From NCBI GenBank assembly GCA_031772625.1, contig CM062813.1:697138420-697202419 (forward strand): 64,000 bases of DNA. Reading direction: 5' to 3'. The notes under the pieces are model-generated. The model saw nothing but the letters and a program-made list of their open reading frames with translations. It was not told the origin of the DNA and did no database searches. This document shows positions 47,361 through 57,725 of this stretch, piece after piece. The first letter of the stretch is position 1; every line of letters begins with the position of its first letter. Source of the stretch: Pinus tabuliformis (taxonomy: Eukaryota; Streptophyta; Pinopsida; Pinales; Pinaceae). The position numbers and the translations under genes were made by a program.

Positions 47361-48990
47361 GTGATGCTTACAAGGTTAAAGTTGCAAAAAGGAGAAGGGA
47401 AGTTATTGGTTGCAACTCCTAAGGTAATGCCTAGAAGAAGGAGAGCCACAAGGCCACAATCTCCACCACCCAAAGTTCCAATTATAGCTGCACTTGAAAC
47501 TCCCCAAGTTTTACCTTCAATGGAGATTGAAGAGGTATAAGCAGTACCAATTTTTGAGCCTGAATCCATAGCCATTATGTATGGAGAAAGAGAGCCTGAA
47601 GGTCCCTCTTCAGAAGAGGAAGAATTCAATAAAGATTTCTATACTTTGACTTAGATGGTTAAAGTTATCTATGAAGAGAGGAACACTAGAATGGTTGGAG
47701 AGAGTTCTAAACCTCCACATGGAGAAGGAAGCTCAAAGGACAAAAAATGATGAGAAGAAGGATTCCAAAGGGAATGGTGGAAAGCCACCTCCATCTCCAC
47801 CATCCTCATCATCTTCCTCATCATCTCCATCATCTCACATAGCAGCATCTTCCACTACCACCACTGAAACTACCCATATTCATTCAAAAACCCCAAAAGG
47901 AAAAACTACATTACTGAAATTGGACATAAAATTAGAACTTCCCATGTACAATGGAGAGGTGAATGCAGAAAAGTTCGAAAATTGGATTTGACAATTGAAG
48001 GTATACTGCAGAATTTAGAACTTTCAAGAAGACGACATAAAGATCGAGTTGGCTTCACTCAGACTAGAAGGAGCTGCACTACTTTGGTGGAAAGCAAAGA
48101 CTTAAGAGGAAATGAGAATCCATGGTAAGCTATCCATCACTTGGGTTGAATTTGTTTCTGCAATTAAAAGATAGTTTTATCCTTTAACTTATATGCAAAA
48201 AGCCATTATGAGTTAGCAGAATTTTAGACAACTTAAAGGCCAAACAATCCAAGATTATACACAAGATTTTAGGAAAAGGGCTTTGTTGTTAGGAGTGAAT
48301 TTGAATTCCCAAGATACACTGTTGAAATATATTGGGGGTTTACATTCCTATCTTAAACACACTATTCTTATGTTCTATCCAACTAATTTGGATGAAGTAT
48401 GTGTGCAAACCACACATCTTGAATCTAGAGGAAAGAACACTTATGAAGAGAATAGTAATAAAAAGCCACCTAAGGGTAAGGAGAAAGAGAAAGGAGGAAA
48501 ATGGAAAGGGAAGAAAAATGCAAGTGTGAAGAAATAAGGGGAGAAAGTTATCTGTAAACAATGTTCAAAAGAGGGACATAATGAGGATCATTGTTTGAAA
48601 CTCCATCCAGAAATGAGACCAAATATGTTCAACAATAAAGGGAAACAGAAAACCACTGTTATCACTTAAGAAGATTTAGGTTCTGATTCAGGTGATGAAA
48701 ACAAAATCATTGTCATGGGAATCAAAGGAAAACAAGATATTGCAAGCACTAGTTCAGAAAACTGTAACACTACTACTACTCTAGGTGAAAAGAGAGGAAT
48801 TGAGTTATTCCATGTTAGGGTCATATCTAAACACACCAATATTGACACACTCTTCGATAGTGGCTCACAAGCAAATCTAATCTCTGAAGACTTAGTCAAC
48901 AGATTGAATCTTGAAACTGTACCTCACCATAAACCATACCCTTTGAGATGGATAACAACAGACACCAGTTTATAGGTTACAAGAAAATGT
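47361..48990 (+). pseudogene. gag and protease region of gypsy element 3
   Basis: A basic N-terminal stretch with 'PRRRRATRPQSPPPKVP' starts near 47,361. A Ser/Pro-rich linker follows and then gag sequence: 'KLELPMYNGEVNAEKFENWI' and 'LRLEGAALLWWKAKT'. The zinc knuckle 'CKQCSKEGHNEDHC' lies near 48,555-48,600. The protease signature 'DTLFDSGSQANLISEDLVNR' lies near 48,845-48,905. Broken. Confidence 0.8.
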
Positions 48991-50991
48991 TTGTTTAAGT
49001 TTTCAATCATTGCAAATTTTATTGACGAAGTAGAGTTAGATGTGGTACCGCTTGATATTTCAGGTGTGGTGTTGGGTAGTCCATATGTGTATGATCGGAA
49101 AGCAGTCTTTTACCACCATGAAAACAAGTATCACTTGTTCAAGGATGGTGTGGAGTATATAGTGAGAGCCCATTGCAAAAAGTTAAACATATCAGTTGTT
49201 AATGCAAGGCAGGAAAAAAGACTAGTGAATTCAAGTAAAAGTTTAGTACTTCTCATGTTCAAGCCAAATGATGATATTGTTTATGAAAATGTTTTTGTAT
49301 GTAATGCAAATTTCAATTCTGATTTGGTTGGTTCAGTTCATCAGAGTGATGAAGTATTTCAGGTTGTGAAAGCATCGTCATTCAAGGAGAAAGAAAGTTC
49401 ACATGAAATATCTTTGCAGCAAGAGGTTTCTCTTTGTGATGTTAGCATGCAAGGGTTGACAAAATTGCAAAGTGTAGAGACACCAATGCAATGCAAAATT
49501 TTGTTGAACGATGGGCTCATTCAATCATCCCTTACGCCATGTTGTGCACCGATGGTTATGGTGCCAAAGCGGAATGGTAAGCATTTCAAGAAAGAGGACA
49601 AAAGGAGTAGTTTTCACCAAAGCAAAGTTGTAAAAAGAGGTCAATGCAAGAATATAGTTAACACCAAACAATAATGGTTTGTATGGATTTTAATGTTGTA
49701 TGTTCTTTGTAGCACTTCTATTACATACATGTATTTGAATTATGGAAAAAAAGAGTCATTTCTTGAAGAAATTGTCCACTTGGGTGACAATAACATGCTT
49801 AGAAAGTTTTCTTATGCATATGTCATCTATGAAGGAAATTTGTTTGATGTTTTGAAGATATCAAAGTAAAAGTTGGGTTTCACTTCTTTGATGCATTTGG
49901 GCCATGATATTAGAGGAGGTAAGTTGAAGGCAAGCCTCTCCAGGTTGGACGTCAATGTTGATTAGTCAACGCCCAAAATCGTCATTTTGATAAGAGGCTT
50001 GTTGGGAGCAACCCAATGTTGGAGGAGAGTTGTTGTTGACATTTATTCTTTTGAAGCTCCTTGGCATGCATTGTCATGTGTATGCAAAGTCTTCCAGTGA
50101 GGAGGCAAACAACAAGAGGCATGTGTTGGTTCAAACCAAAAGATCAATTCAATTCTTTTTTATGCTCTTTCAAACTTGAAAGGTTCATTTTAATTTCAGG
50201 TTTTTGCAAGCAACTTCAACATCTTATTTCATTCAGAAGATTTTCATGGTGTAGATATTAAGTTGCAGCAATCCATGCACTTTCATTGGATGGATACTTG
50301 TAAAAAAATTCACTTGGTTAGAAGGTACAAAAGAGGTATAAGCAGCAAGTTCATTGTTATGCCTTTTAGGCCTATTGGTTATGTAACTATTGTATTCAAG
50401 CGTCATTATGTTTTACATGAAAGTCATATTCAGAAAACTTTATACTTCCAAGATGTACAATCGGGCTTGAGTCATGTAAACCAAGTAGTGAAATTTGTCA
50501 TCCATCTGCATTATATTTTGTTATGTCGTCTTGGTAAGAAGGATGTTGCTTTTGATGGCGACATGGACAAAACCATGAGTTTCTATGAACGGCTGAAAAT
50601 GGTGCAACAAACAGTGCAAGATTAGCTTGAAAAGGGAAAATACAAGTACAGGTATTATGTTGATCACGGGTTTCAAGTCAACGGTGGAAGTTGGTGTCAG
50701 TTTTTCAAAAAGAGGCTTCAAGTTGTTGAACAAGGAGAGAATGTTCAGATTTCACATTTTGAATGCATTCCTACAGAATTTCTGAATCAATTTCAATAAG
50801 ACATCATTCGTGACAGAATAACAGGGTCCTCAAGGCAAGTGAATGTTGATTTCCTTAGAGAGGAGCTCAAGGAAACAAATTCATCAAAGGCCAATTGGAT
50901 CGAGTTTGGAAAGGTGAGGAGGTTGTACCCTCATCTACTTGTCAGATAATAGTGATCTTTTAGGGTCCAAAAGGCTTCTAGTGGGGAGGAA
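48991..50991 (+). pseudogene. Eroded polymerase region of gypsy element 3
   Basis: After the protease a 227-codon frame continues with 'LDISGVVLGSPYVYDRKAVF', the usual sequence between protease and polymerase. It ends in a reverse-transcriptase-like 'GLIQSSLTPCCAPMVMVPKR'. Near 50,250-50,460 faint RT core similarity is seen ('SSKFIVMPFRPIGYVTIVF'). Near 50,570-50,740 'YKYRYYVDHGFQVNGG' resembles the sequence after the integrase core. RNase H and the integrase core were not found. The purine tract GTGGGGAGGA precedes the 3' LTR at 50,992. Heavily broken. Confidence 0.6.
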
Positions 50992-51204
50992 TGATAAGGT
51001 GCTCGGTATTTAGCTCAAAAATCAAAGTTCTCATATTGGCTCGAAACCTATACGACTGCGTCTGTCTCGTAAAGAAGATCGCAACGAAATTCGTTTCACT
51101 AAAAACTGAGTTTGGATGAAGGAGAAAAGGCCTGCTGTTCGTTTTCCTAAACAGCTAAAAAAATTGCAGAACATGACAAAATGATGACATGGCAGTATAG
51201 TTAG
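50992..51204 (+). repeat. 3' LTR of gypsy element 3, left part
   Basis: It starts TGATAAGGTGCTCGG and matches the first 215 bp of the 5' LTR. It ends at GTTAG (51,200-51,204), the target duplicated by the giant-LTR insertion. Confidence 0.93.
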
Positions 51205-51830
51205 TGTTAGAGTCGGTCTTGTAGCCCTCCATCAGCGATCAAAGCTCTTTGCATTTGCATAAGTAGGTGTCTCATCAGTGTCAATTTTTGCATCCCATTA
51301 GGCATGCCATAACCCTGATGGAGGAGCTGGTGTCTTTGTCCCCCTCTTGGCATTGCTGGATCAAGTCATTTCAGTCCTTAGTCACTTTCAAGCTTGTCTT
51401 GTCTTGGCTTGAGGTCAAATTCCCAGGTCTAGGGTTTTGGTCAAATTTGTTTACAAGGTCATGTCTCTGAAGGTCAATAAGTGCTCAGCAAGCCAGAGGG
51501 ATGATTTTAAAGGTGTTTCTTCGCAAATTTCTATCTTGTACAGTTAATTTTCACCTTGGATTTAAAAACTCTGTTTTTAAAGCCAAGGTCATTTTTCAAA
51601 CTTTTGTAAAAAGTGATGAAATTTAAAAAAGCTTCCAAGGACAGTCCGAAACCCTGGCTCCCTTGCCAAGATCCCTCAGATGATGTCCCTCCAAGAAAAA
51701 AAAAAATATCAAGCAAAAGCATTAAATGAGTCAATTTCAGGATAAAGGAAACCAAAATGGTCAATTTTATAAAGTGTCAAAGAGAAACATTATAAAGTGG
51801 GTTTGAGCATGAAATTATTTCAAATCAAAG

Positions 51831-51840
51831 CTATAAAAGC
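51831..51840 (+). promoter_or_regulatory. TATA box of 5' giant LTR
   Basis: CTATAAAAGC is a strong plant TATA box located about 630 bp into the LTR. Transcription would be expected to start about 30 bp downstream, near 51,865, placing the GC-rich motif array and the coding frame inside the transcript. The same box occurs in the 3' LTR at about 58,349. Confidence 0.7.
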
Positions 51841-51930
51841 CCAATCTCCCTCCATCGACCCTCATTGTGCATCCAAGTTGTTTGCAAGAGCGATTGAGTA
51901 AAAGATTGAGTGAATTTGGGAGCTGGACAG

Positions 51931-52068
51931 GCGCACGACCCGTCAGACCAGGTGCGCGACCCGTCAGAGGCGCGCGACTCGTCAGCAGCGTTCCGGCAGT
52001 GCATTTTTTCAACGGGCGCGACCCGTCAGTGGCGCGCGACCCATTGGGTGAGGCGCGCGACCCGTCAG
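51931..52068 (+). repeat. GCGCGACCCGTCAG motif array, 5' LTR
   Basis: Six copies of a 14-bp motif, GCGCGACCCGTCAG or close variants, lie in 138 bp with irregular spacing. This contrasts sharply with the AT-rich surroundings and is very CpG-rich. Three more copies lie at 54,211, 54,537 and 54,559. The array is downstream of the TATA box, so it would be transcribed. Confidence 0.92.
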
Positions 52069-52653
52069 CGCCCTCCTTTCCAAACCGACTGTAAATTTAT
52101 CCAAGGACCCTCCGAAATCGCCAAATTGCCAAGGTAGGCTCTCCAAACTTAAGAATGGTTGCTTGTTATGATCAATGGGAATCTTAATGGCATTTTTAAA
52201 GGATCTCCATGTGCAAGAGAAAAGCTCCATGTTGCTGCATTTTAAATTTGTAAAATATGCCTAGGGTTTTATGCTGTTTGAAGGTATTCCCCTTGTAATC
52301 ATTCTCCCCATTTCCCATGTCATTTTCCTTGTTTTTCTATATAAATTTCTCTTTTGAATTTGTAAAGAAAAAGCCAAACCCTACCCCTCTTCCCTAAAAA
52401 ATGAAAAATTAAAGCCCTAACCCTACCTCTCATTACTCATGTAAACAATGTATATGATGATGCATGTGCAATGATTTTTGGCAATGTTTTTTCCTTAAAT
52501 CCCTGTGTTATATATTTATTCCCATTTTCCCTTTAAAAGTGTCCCTCCCCTAACATTCCCTTCATGCTCCTTGTCCCCCTTGAAACAACATACAAATCAG
52601 CATTTTACAAAGCAGAAACAGCAGTACATTTTGGCCACTCTGCTCCTTAAACA

Positions 52654-53766
52654 ATGTCAGAAACTGAAACCTATGAGCAGAGTGATGACCAGGCATCAGC
52701 TTCAGAGATTGAGATACAGAGGAGACCTCATAAGGGTGGAAAGGGTGGTCATCATAGGCGAGAGGAGCCCACCTCTTTGACAGATTTACAAGCTTGTCCT
52801 ATGGCAGTCTCATGCTTCCAGTACATGTCCTGCTATGAGTTTTGTGAGAGGATCTCTCGGATTCAGCACCACAGAGAGTTGGCTCGCCTGTTTGTTTTAC
52901 ACTTGCATGATGGGCATGTCAACCTTGTCGGGGTAGACTTTACATTGACACCTGAGGTGATTGCACAGGCCACAGGGATACCTAATGTTGGAGAGGTGTG
53001 GAATAAGCGCAAGGTGTTGGACAGTGTTCATTTTGAGCCTTTCGTTAGACCAACACTCATGAGACACTTGACAGGAGTGTTTCCCTTCAGATTTCTCAGG
53101 AGTGAGTATGCTCCCATCACGAGGCTCATCATGCTCTATTTTACTTGTGAGGGGAGATTTTCACAGAACATTGAGAAGATGGTGTCCATGATGCAGAGGA
53201 AGAGCCCGACACAGCAGTACAGGAGCCTTTACCATTATGGTTTGATTCAGCTAGTGGTATTACATCAGTTGGCTCAGCAGGGCATCTCATGGGAGGAGTT
53301 CATCTCTCGTGAGCTTTTCACAGCACCATCACCGCCACATCCTGAGGTTATTCATCAGGAGGGAGGACCATCACAGCAGCATGACATCCCCGTCACCAGA
53401 CATGTCAGCTCCTCACCTTTGGTTACTTATCAGAGAGGCCAGAGGGCCTTATTTGCAGCAGCTCGGCAAGTACTTTCTCCACAGCATGTGGAAGGGGTCT
53501 CGCCTTCTTCATCGGCTCAGCGAGTGTTGTCTCCACATCAGGTGGAAGGGGCCTCGCTTTCTTCAGCAGCACAGGTACCAGGGAGGGGCAAACAACCCAA
53601 GATTGATGAGAGACCATCAGGTGTTCCGGATATAGAGCTTATTGATCTTGATGTCAGTTCTCCTAGCCGAGAGGCAAAGGAGATCATTCAGCACCTCAGA
53701 GCTGAAAATTATGCCTTGCAGAGGAGATTAGAGGGGGCACAATGGACCATCACATACCTCGAGTAG
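52654..53766 (+). CDS. LTR-encoded protein, main frame (5' LTR)
   Basis: A 370-residue frame starts 'MSETETYEQSDDQASASE' with an acidic then basic, His/Lys-rich N terminus. A central globular region (about residues 50-215) contains 'CYEFCERISRIQHHRELARL', 'VDFTLTPEVIAQATGIPNVG', 'LIMLYFTCEGRFSQ' and 'SLYHYGLIQLVVLHQLAQQG'. This matches the general pattern of proteins annotated in plants as 'putative plant transposon protein' (FDG...V..E.IA..TGLP..G..W, then CEGR, then HHGLI.LL). A Ser/Pro/Gln-rich tail follows with short internal repeats of 'RVLSPQHVEG'. No catalytic motif is recognised and the function is unknown. The frame occurs in both LTRs. Confidence 0.7.
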   Translation: MSETETYEQSDDQASASEIEIQRRPHKGGKGGHHRREEPTSLTDLQACPMAVSCFQYMSCYEFCERISRIQHHRELARLFVLHLHDGHVNLVGVDFTLTPEVIAQATGIPNVGEVWNKRKVLDSVHFEPFVRPTLMRHLTGVFPFRFLRSEYAPITRLIMLYFTCEGRFSQNIEKMVSMMQRKSPTQQYRSLYHYGLIQLVVLHQLAQQGISWEEFISRELFTAPSPPHPEVIHQEGGPSQQHDIPVTRHVSSSPLVTYQRGQRALFAAARQVLSPQHVEGVSPSSSAQRVLSPHQVEGASLSSAAQVPGRGKQPKIDERPSGVPDIELIDLDVSSPSREAKEIIQHLRAENYALQRRLEGAQWTITYLE

Positions 53767-53778
53767 CGCAACAAACAG

Positions 53779-54108
53779 TTGGAGGATGAGCAAGCACTTG
53801 ATGAGCTGTGGAGGATTCGTAGTGACCGCATTTTGAACCGGAGAAGACCCGGTGATCTATTGCCCGCTGACCGAGAGTCCATGCTCATCCGGGTAAATGC
53901 ACACTTGGAGAGGCTGTTGGCTAAGGCCAACCAAGAGAAGAAATTGCTAAGGAACATGAAGAACCATTATTGGGCTAGAATGCATGTGTGCAAGGCAAAG
54001 ATGAAAATGTTCCAAAGGCGGTTGGCCAAGGCACAAAAAAGGAGAAAGAGGCCCGATCCCCTACATATCTTGGCCGAGGCTTCACTGAAGGACCAAGGCA
54101 CTAAATAG
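53779..54108 (+). CDS. LTR-encoded coiled-coil/basic frame (5' LTR)
   Basis: A 109-residue frame just after the main one is rich in charged residues: 'LIRVNAHLERLLAKANQEKK' and 'MFQRRLAKAQKRRKRPDP'. It looks like a coiled coil followed by a basic segment that could bind nucleic acid or act as a nuclear localisation signal. It probably belongs to the same ancestral protein as the main frame. The equivalent in the 3' LTR is at 60,267-60,596. Confidence 0.6.
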   Translation: MEDEQALDELWRIRSDRILNRRRPGDLLPADRESMLIRVNAHLERLLAKANQEKKLLRNMKNHYWARMHVCKAKMKMFQRRLAKAQKRRKRPDPLHILAEASLKDQGTK

Positions 54109-54210
54109 CCTAGCCACAGCACAAATCCTAAGAAATTTTGAAAATTTTGGGTCAATTTTGATTTTTCAGGCAATTTACAGGTTTTTGTCCATTAACGGGT
54201 CTAACCCCCC

Positions 54211-54572
54211 GCGCGACCCTTCATCCCGGCAACTCCATTTTGCAAAAACTCAGCATTTCTAGATTTTTCATGAGAAGTTACATATGCTCATCAATGGACT
54301 TGAGATTTTATGAAGTTTTGGGCCTCCAGAAAGTCAAAAAACAAGCAAAAAATGACTTTCTGCCACATTTTTGAGTTGCAGAAAGCAGTCTTGGGAGATT
54401 GCAATTTTGGAGGGGTAAATGACCACCAAATTTAGAAATTCTAGTTGGGTTGGAAAGTAGACTCACAGACCTTTCCAACAAGCCTACTCTTGCTCAATTT
54501 GGACACCTGGAAGTGCCCCAAAAGTGGTCCCAAAGGTGCGCGACCCGTCAGGCAGAGGCGCGCGACCTATCA
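54211..54572 (+). repeat. Second GCGCGACC motif group, 5' LTR
   Basis: Three further copies of the motif lie after the coding frames: GCGCGACCCTTCAT at 54,211, GCGCGACCCGTCAG at 54,537 and GCGCGACCTATCAT at 54,559. The motif therefore brackets the coding region. Confidence 0.85.
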
Positions 54573-55571
54573 TGCAATTTTCTCAAAATTTCACTGTACA
54601 ACTCAGAAAAACGCAGATTTGACCATGTTTGACTTTTTGGAGTGGATTGTTATCCTCCTTGATGTAAATAATGTAATTTTATGACACTTTTACACTTATG
54701 TACCTCTTCTAGAAGATTCATTCATGAAATAGGTGGAAATTAAATGAATGAATTGGTTTCCTAACTTATAGAGGCAAGTTGTTTTGACTGCCTAGTTTTC
54801 AGTGCTTAGTTTAGAAGTGGTTGAAACAGCTCCTAGGATAGTGAGCTCGACCCCTAGAGGCAGGGAAAGATGTTAGATGATATATATTATGTACTTTCTT
54901 GCTCATTTTCATGGTTGGACTCTTGAGGGATAAGCTATCATTGTATTATTCACTGTATCTCTGCAATTTTTGGCTAAGGAAGACCAGGGTTTTGCAGTCC
55001 TCTTTGGGATTCTTGTGGTTACATGTATTGATGGTGTGTTTCTCTATGTACCTGTAAGTGTGTTATGTGAATAATTTCCTTTCTTTTCCTTCTGCACATT
55101 AAGCAAACGAAGTGTTAAAGTAAGAATTCATGTCTGTCATGCTCTGCTTTTAAGTTTGTTTAATTTCAATGTTTTCTACTGTTTAAGGAGAATTCAAAGT
55201 TATTGTTTGCTCTCCTTAGCTCCTCACCTGTCATTCCTGACCATCCACCTCAATCAAAGACATCAATACTGTATCCTACCTCGCCCCAAAGAACCCCCTG
55301 CAGAAACTGTGTCCAATCCCCACACCCAAAATTGCCATTTCCACAATTTTCCACCAAAAACCCTAAAAACCCCAATCAACCCTTTTGATCAGTTTACTAG
55401 CCTAAAATCAGTGTTACCCTATTGGTCATCTCATCCATTGAAGATTTTACCGAGATAGACCGGAGACAGCCCTCTCCTGCCCCGTAGGGCTAGCTACGAG
55501 GCTAAGTGGTTTGATGTGGCCTTGAGGTTTACCTTTCTCAGCCTGAGGTGAAATTTCAAGCGCTAACATGT

Positions 55572-55590
55572 TGGCAACCATACTGGGGAG
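55572..55590 (+). other. Primer-binding site (tRNA-Arg type)
   Basis: TGGCAACCATACTGGGGA starts 3 bp after the 5' LTR. It resembles TGGCGACTCCACTGGGGA, the complement of the 3' end of a plant arginine tRNA, used by Ogre/Tat-lineage gypsy elements. It matches at both ends with four or five differences. This suggests that the partner enzymes come from the Tat lineage. Confidence 0.6.
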
Positions 55591-55924
55591 AACAACTTGT
55601 TTGTGGATTGATGTGTGTGTTTCATAAGTCTTAGACGGAGCCTGAAGTTATGCCAGGTAGCCTTCGAAACGCTTTTGCTTTGCATTAGCAGAAGTAGATA
55701 AACGCTGCTTCAGTCAATCTCCGTGAGCTTGTGAATACAACACTTCATTTGCATTTTACCCCAGTACATGTATCAAGTTCAGATCTGATTGTTGATAGTG
55801 GACAACGATCAGACACTTGACAGGCTGAAATCATTCACTGGCGACTCCTTCACTGAAAACTCCAGAGATCAATGCTTCATGGTGACTTCACTGCAGGAAG
55901 ATTAGTAGCTTTGAGATTTTCAAG

Positions 55925-57409
55925 ATGGATCGGATTGCAAGAAGATACGCTCCCCTGAGCCGAGATCACATCCCTGGTTTTCCGAATAAAATTCCGAAGG
56001 TAGATTGGTCAAGGAATTTGCCTACATTTAATGATGATGGTAAGAAGGATGCTGCTTTACATCTAGTTAGATTTCATATGCATATTCGCAAGTTGAAGGT
56101 GGATTTTCCTGAAGATTGCTTGATGAAGATATTCCTGGCTACTCTGGAAGGTAAAGCCCAATCATGGTATGAAAGTTTGCCGCCTGCTTGTATTTACTGT
56201 TTAAAGGATTTTCATGCTATGTTCATTGAACGATATAAGGACTCTTATCAATCATTAAATTCAGTTCAAGACTGTTGCAAGCATGCTTATAGTTTTATTG
56301 AAAGCCTTGAGAAATATTATGAAGATGATAATTTTATGGACATTGAGATTATGGAGGCTCTGTATGAGAATCCATTTCAGCAGCACACAGAAATCTTAGA
56401 GGATATTTGTCAATATCAGCAGGTTGAAGATGGTCATATGGCTGTAATTGATGAAAGAGAAGAGCTTGTTTCAGATCGGCCCACAGAAGAAGACCAGATT
56501 GCAGAATGTGATAATGCTAGGTCAGCTACTTCAAAACTAGATTCAAATTATGATGACCAAGCATATCTTGTGCTGAAGCCCATCAAAGAGAGCTCTATTG
56601 TTGAGATCATAGACATAGTTTTGGATTCAGATGTTAATGAGCAGCAAGGTAGGATCTTTGTGCAAGTAAGTGATGAATCTCCTTTCAATAACTCAGTAAT
56701 AAATGATAGTTTGAATGCCTTGTCATATGAAGATAATTATTGTTTAAGCAGAAGAAAACAAAAAGCATTGTCTCCTTTGTCTGAAGAGGAGATAGATCAG
56801 CTCTTGAAAGGTCTTGTTACAGCCCAAGCTACAGCAGATTTGCAGTGCACTCATAGTCAGGAAAGTGTTGGGAAAACTCCTTCCTCTGTTGAAGAAGATG
56901 ATTGTCTTGTAGATCAGCAAATAGATAATGTTTTCCTTCACAAAGATGATAATCCGGCTGTCATATCATTTGAAAATGACCCACCATATTGTCAAACTAC
57001 AGAAGATCAGAGCATACAGGATTACCTTTCAGATTCTTCATATGTTTCATGTGTTGAAATGTTTTTCCAAGAAGAGATCTGCTCATCCATTTGTTCGGAG
57101 TTTTTTGAAGGCCATGAGCATACTTTTACTGAAGCACATGATGAAGGCATTGAAACAAAGGATACCTTGTTCTTTCAGCAAGAGGTGGCAATGTCAAGTC
57201 TTCATGTTTTCCAGGATCCAATGGCAGATCTCTTGCAGTCAACAGTGATAGTGTTTATTGCAGTGTTCAGTGATGAAGGAGATCATGGTCAGCTATGTTT
57301 TTGGATGCTCAGTTATAGGTTTGTATTGTTGACCAGAAGATCTAATCAGGAGAATCAATCAAGAAGGCATCTGCTTGATTGGTTGCATTGGCATTTTGAT
57401 ATAGTTTGA
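55925..57409 (+). CDS. Gag-like protein of the giant-LTR element
   Basis: This is the only sizeable frame of the internal region, 494 residues. The N-terminal part carries a gypsy gag domain (about residues 40-150): 'ALHLVRFHMHIRKLKVDFPE', 'KIFLATLEGKAQSWYESLPP' and 'YCLKDFHAMFIERYKD'. The remaining 340 residues are acidic and low in complexity, with no zinc knuckle, protease or polymerase. A gag alone could still package RNA if enzymes are supplied by another element. The frame is uninterrupted. Confidence 0.85.
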   Translation: MDRIARRYAPLSRDHIPGFPNKIPKVDWSRNLPTFNDDGKKDAALHLVRFHMHIRKLKVDFPEDCLMKIFLATLEGKAQSWYESLPPACIYCLKDFHAMFIERYKDSYQSLNSVQDCCKHAYSFIESLEKYYEDDNFMDIEIMEALYENPFQQHTEILEDICQYQQVEDGHMAVIDEREELVSDRPTEEDQIAECDNARSATSKLDSNYDDQAYLVLKPIKESSIVEIIDIVLDSDVNEQQGRIFVQVSDESPFNNSVINDSLNALSYEDNYCLSRRKQKALSPLSEEEIDQLLKGLVTAQATADLQCTHSQESVGKTPSSVEEDDCLVDQQIDNVFLHKDDNPAVISFENDPPYCQTTEDQSIQDYLSDSSYVSCVEMFFQEEICSSICSEFFEGHEHTFTEAHDEGIETKDTLFFQQEVAMSSLHVFQDPMADLLQSTVIVFIAVFSDEGDHGQLCFWMLSYRFVLLTRRSNQENQSRRHLLDWLHWHFDIV

Positions 57410-57725
57410 TGTATATTGTCTTGTAAGAAACACAGGTGGTTGTCATCATGATTTCAAATCTTGATGGACTGCTGCCCTTCAATAAGCTTTGTAAGTTTTT
57501 GTTTTAGTTAAGTCAGCCACGAGTCATTTGTGAGTCAGTTTTCAGTCATGTAGGTTTCATAATTGTGTCGGCTTGAGTCAGGTTTCAGTCAATAAATGAG
57601 TCAAGGTCTTGTATTGTTTGTCAAATTTTGACTCCATTGCCCAATGGTTGAAAGCACTGGTCTGCTCTCCCAGAGGTCTAAGGTTCTTGGTACCTCCAAG
57701 GAGCTACCATCCCCATTGGAGCCAA
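57410..57725 (+). other. 3' end of internal region of the giant-LTR element
   Basis: This 316-bp stretch has no coding sequence. It includes repeats of GTCAGTTTTCAGTCA-like sequence (57,510-57,600) and then the tRNA-Arg-like segment. A convincing polypurine tract before the 3' LTR was not seen; the bases before 57,726 are CCCATTGGAGCCAA. Confidence 0.7.
57630..57709 (+). repeat. tRNA-Arg-like sequence next to the 3' giant LTR
   Basis: The stretch begins GACTCCATTGCCCAATGG and continues with CTGGTCT, CCAGAG and AGGTTC, closing with GGAGCTACCA. This follows the order of a plant arginine tRNA (GACTCCxTGGCCCAATGG...CTGGTCT...CCAGAG...GGTTCGA...GGAGTCG plus CCA). The B box is damaged and the acceptor stem pairs imperfectly, so it is not a working tRNA gene. 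It lies just 16 bp before the 3' LTR. Confidence 0.6.

Larger units (their letters stand above)
51205..55568 (+). repeat. 5' giant LTR
   Basis: It starts TGTTAGAGTCGG and ends AAGCGCTAACA. In order it holds a probable core promoter (51,831), an array of GCGCGACCCGTCAG motifs (51,931-52,068), a possible splice donor (GCCAAG|GTAGGC at 52,131), a protein-coding frame (52,654-54,108), a second motif group (54,211-54,572) and about 1 kb of non-coding sequence. A protein-coding LTR of this length is rare. Confidence 0.93.

Noticed and set aside
55156-55458. 100-codon frame near the end of the 5' giant LTR
   Set aside because: It has no motif, and the matching frame in the 3' LTR has different boundaries. 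It is probably non-coding.
57630-57709. Functional tRNA-Arg gene
   Set aside because: The B box lacks the GTTCRA core beyond GGTTC and the acceptor stem does not pair fully. It is only tRNA-like.
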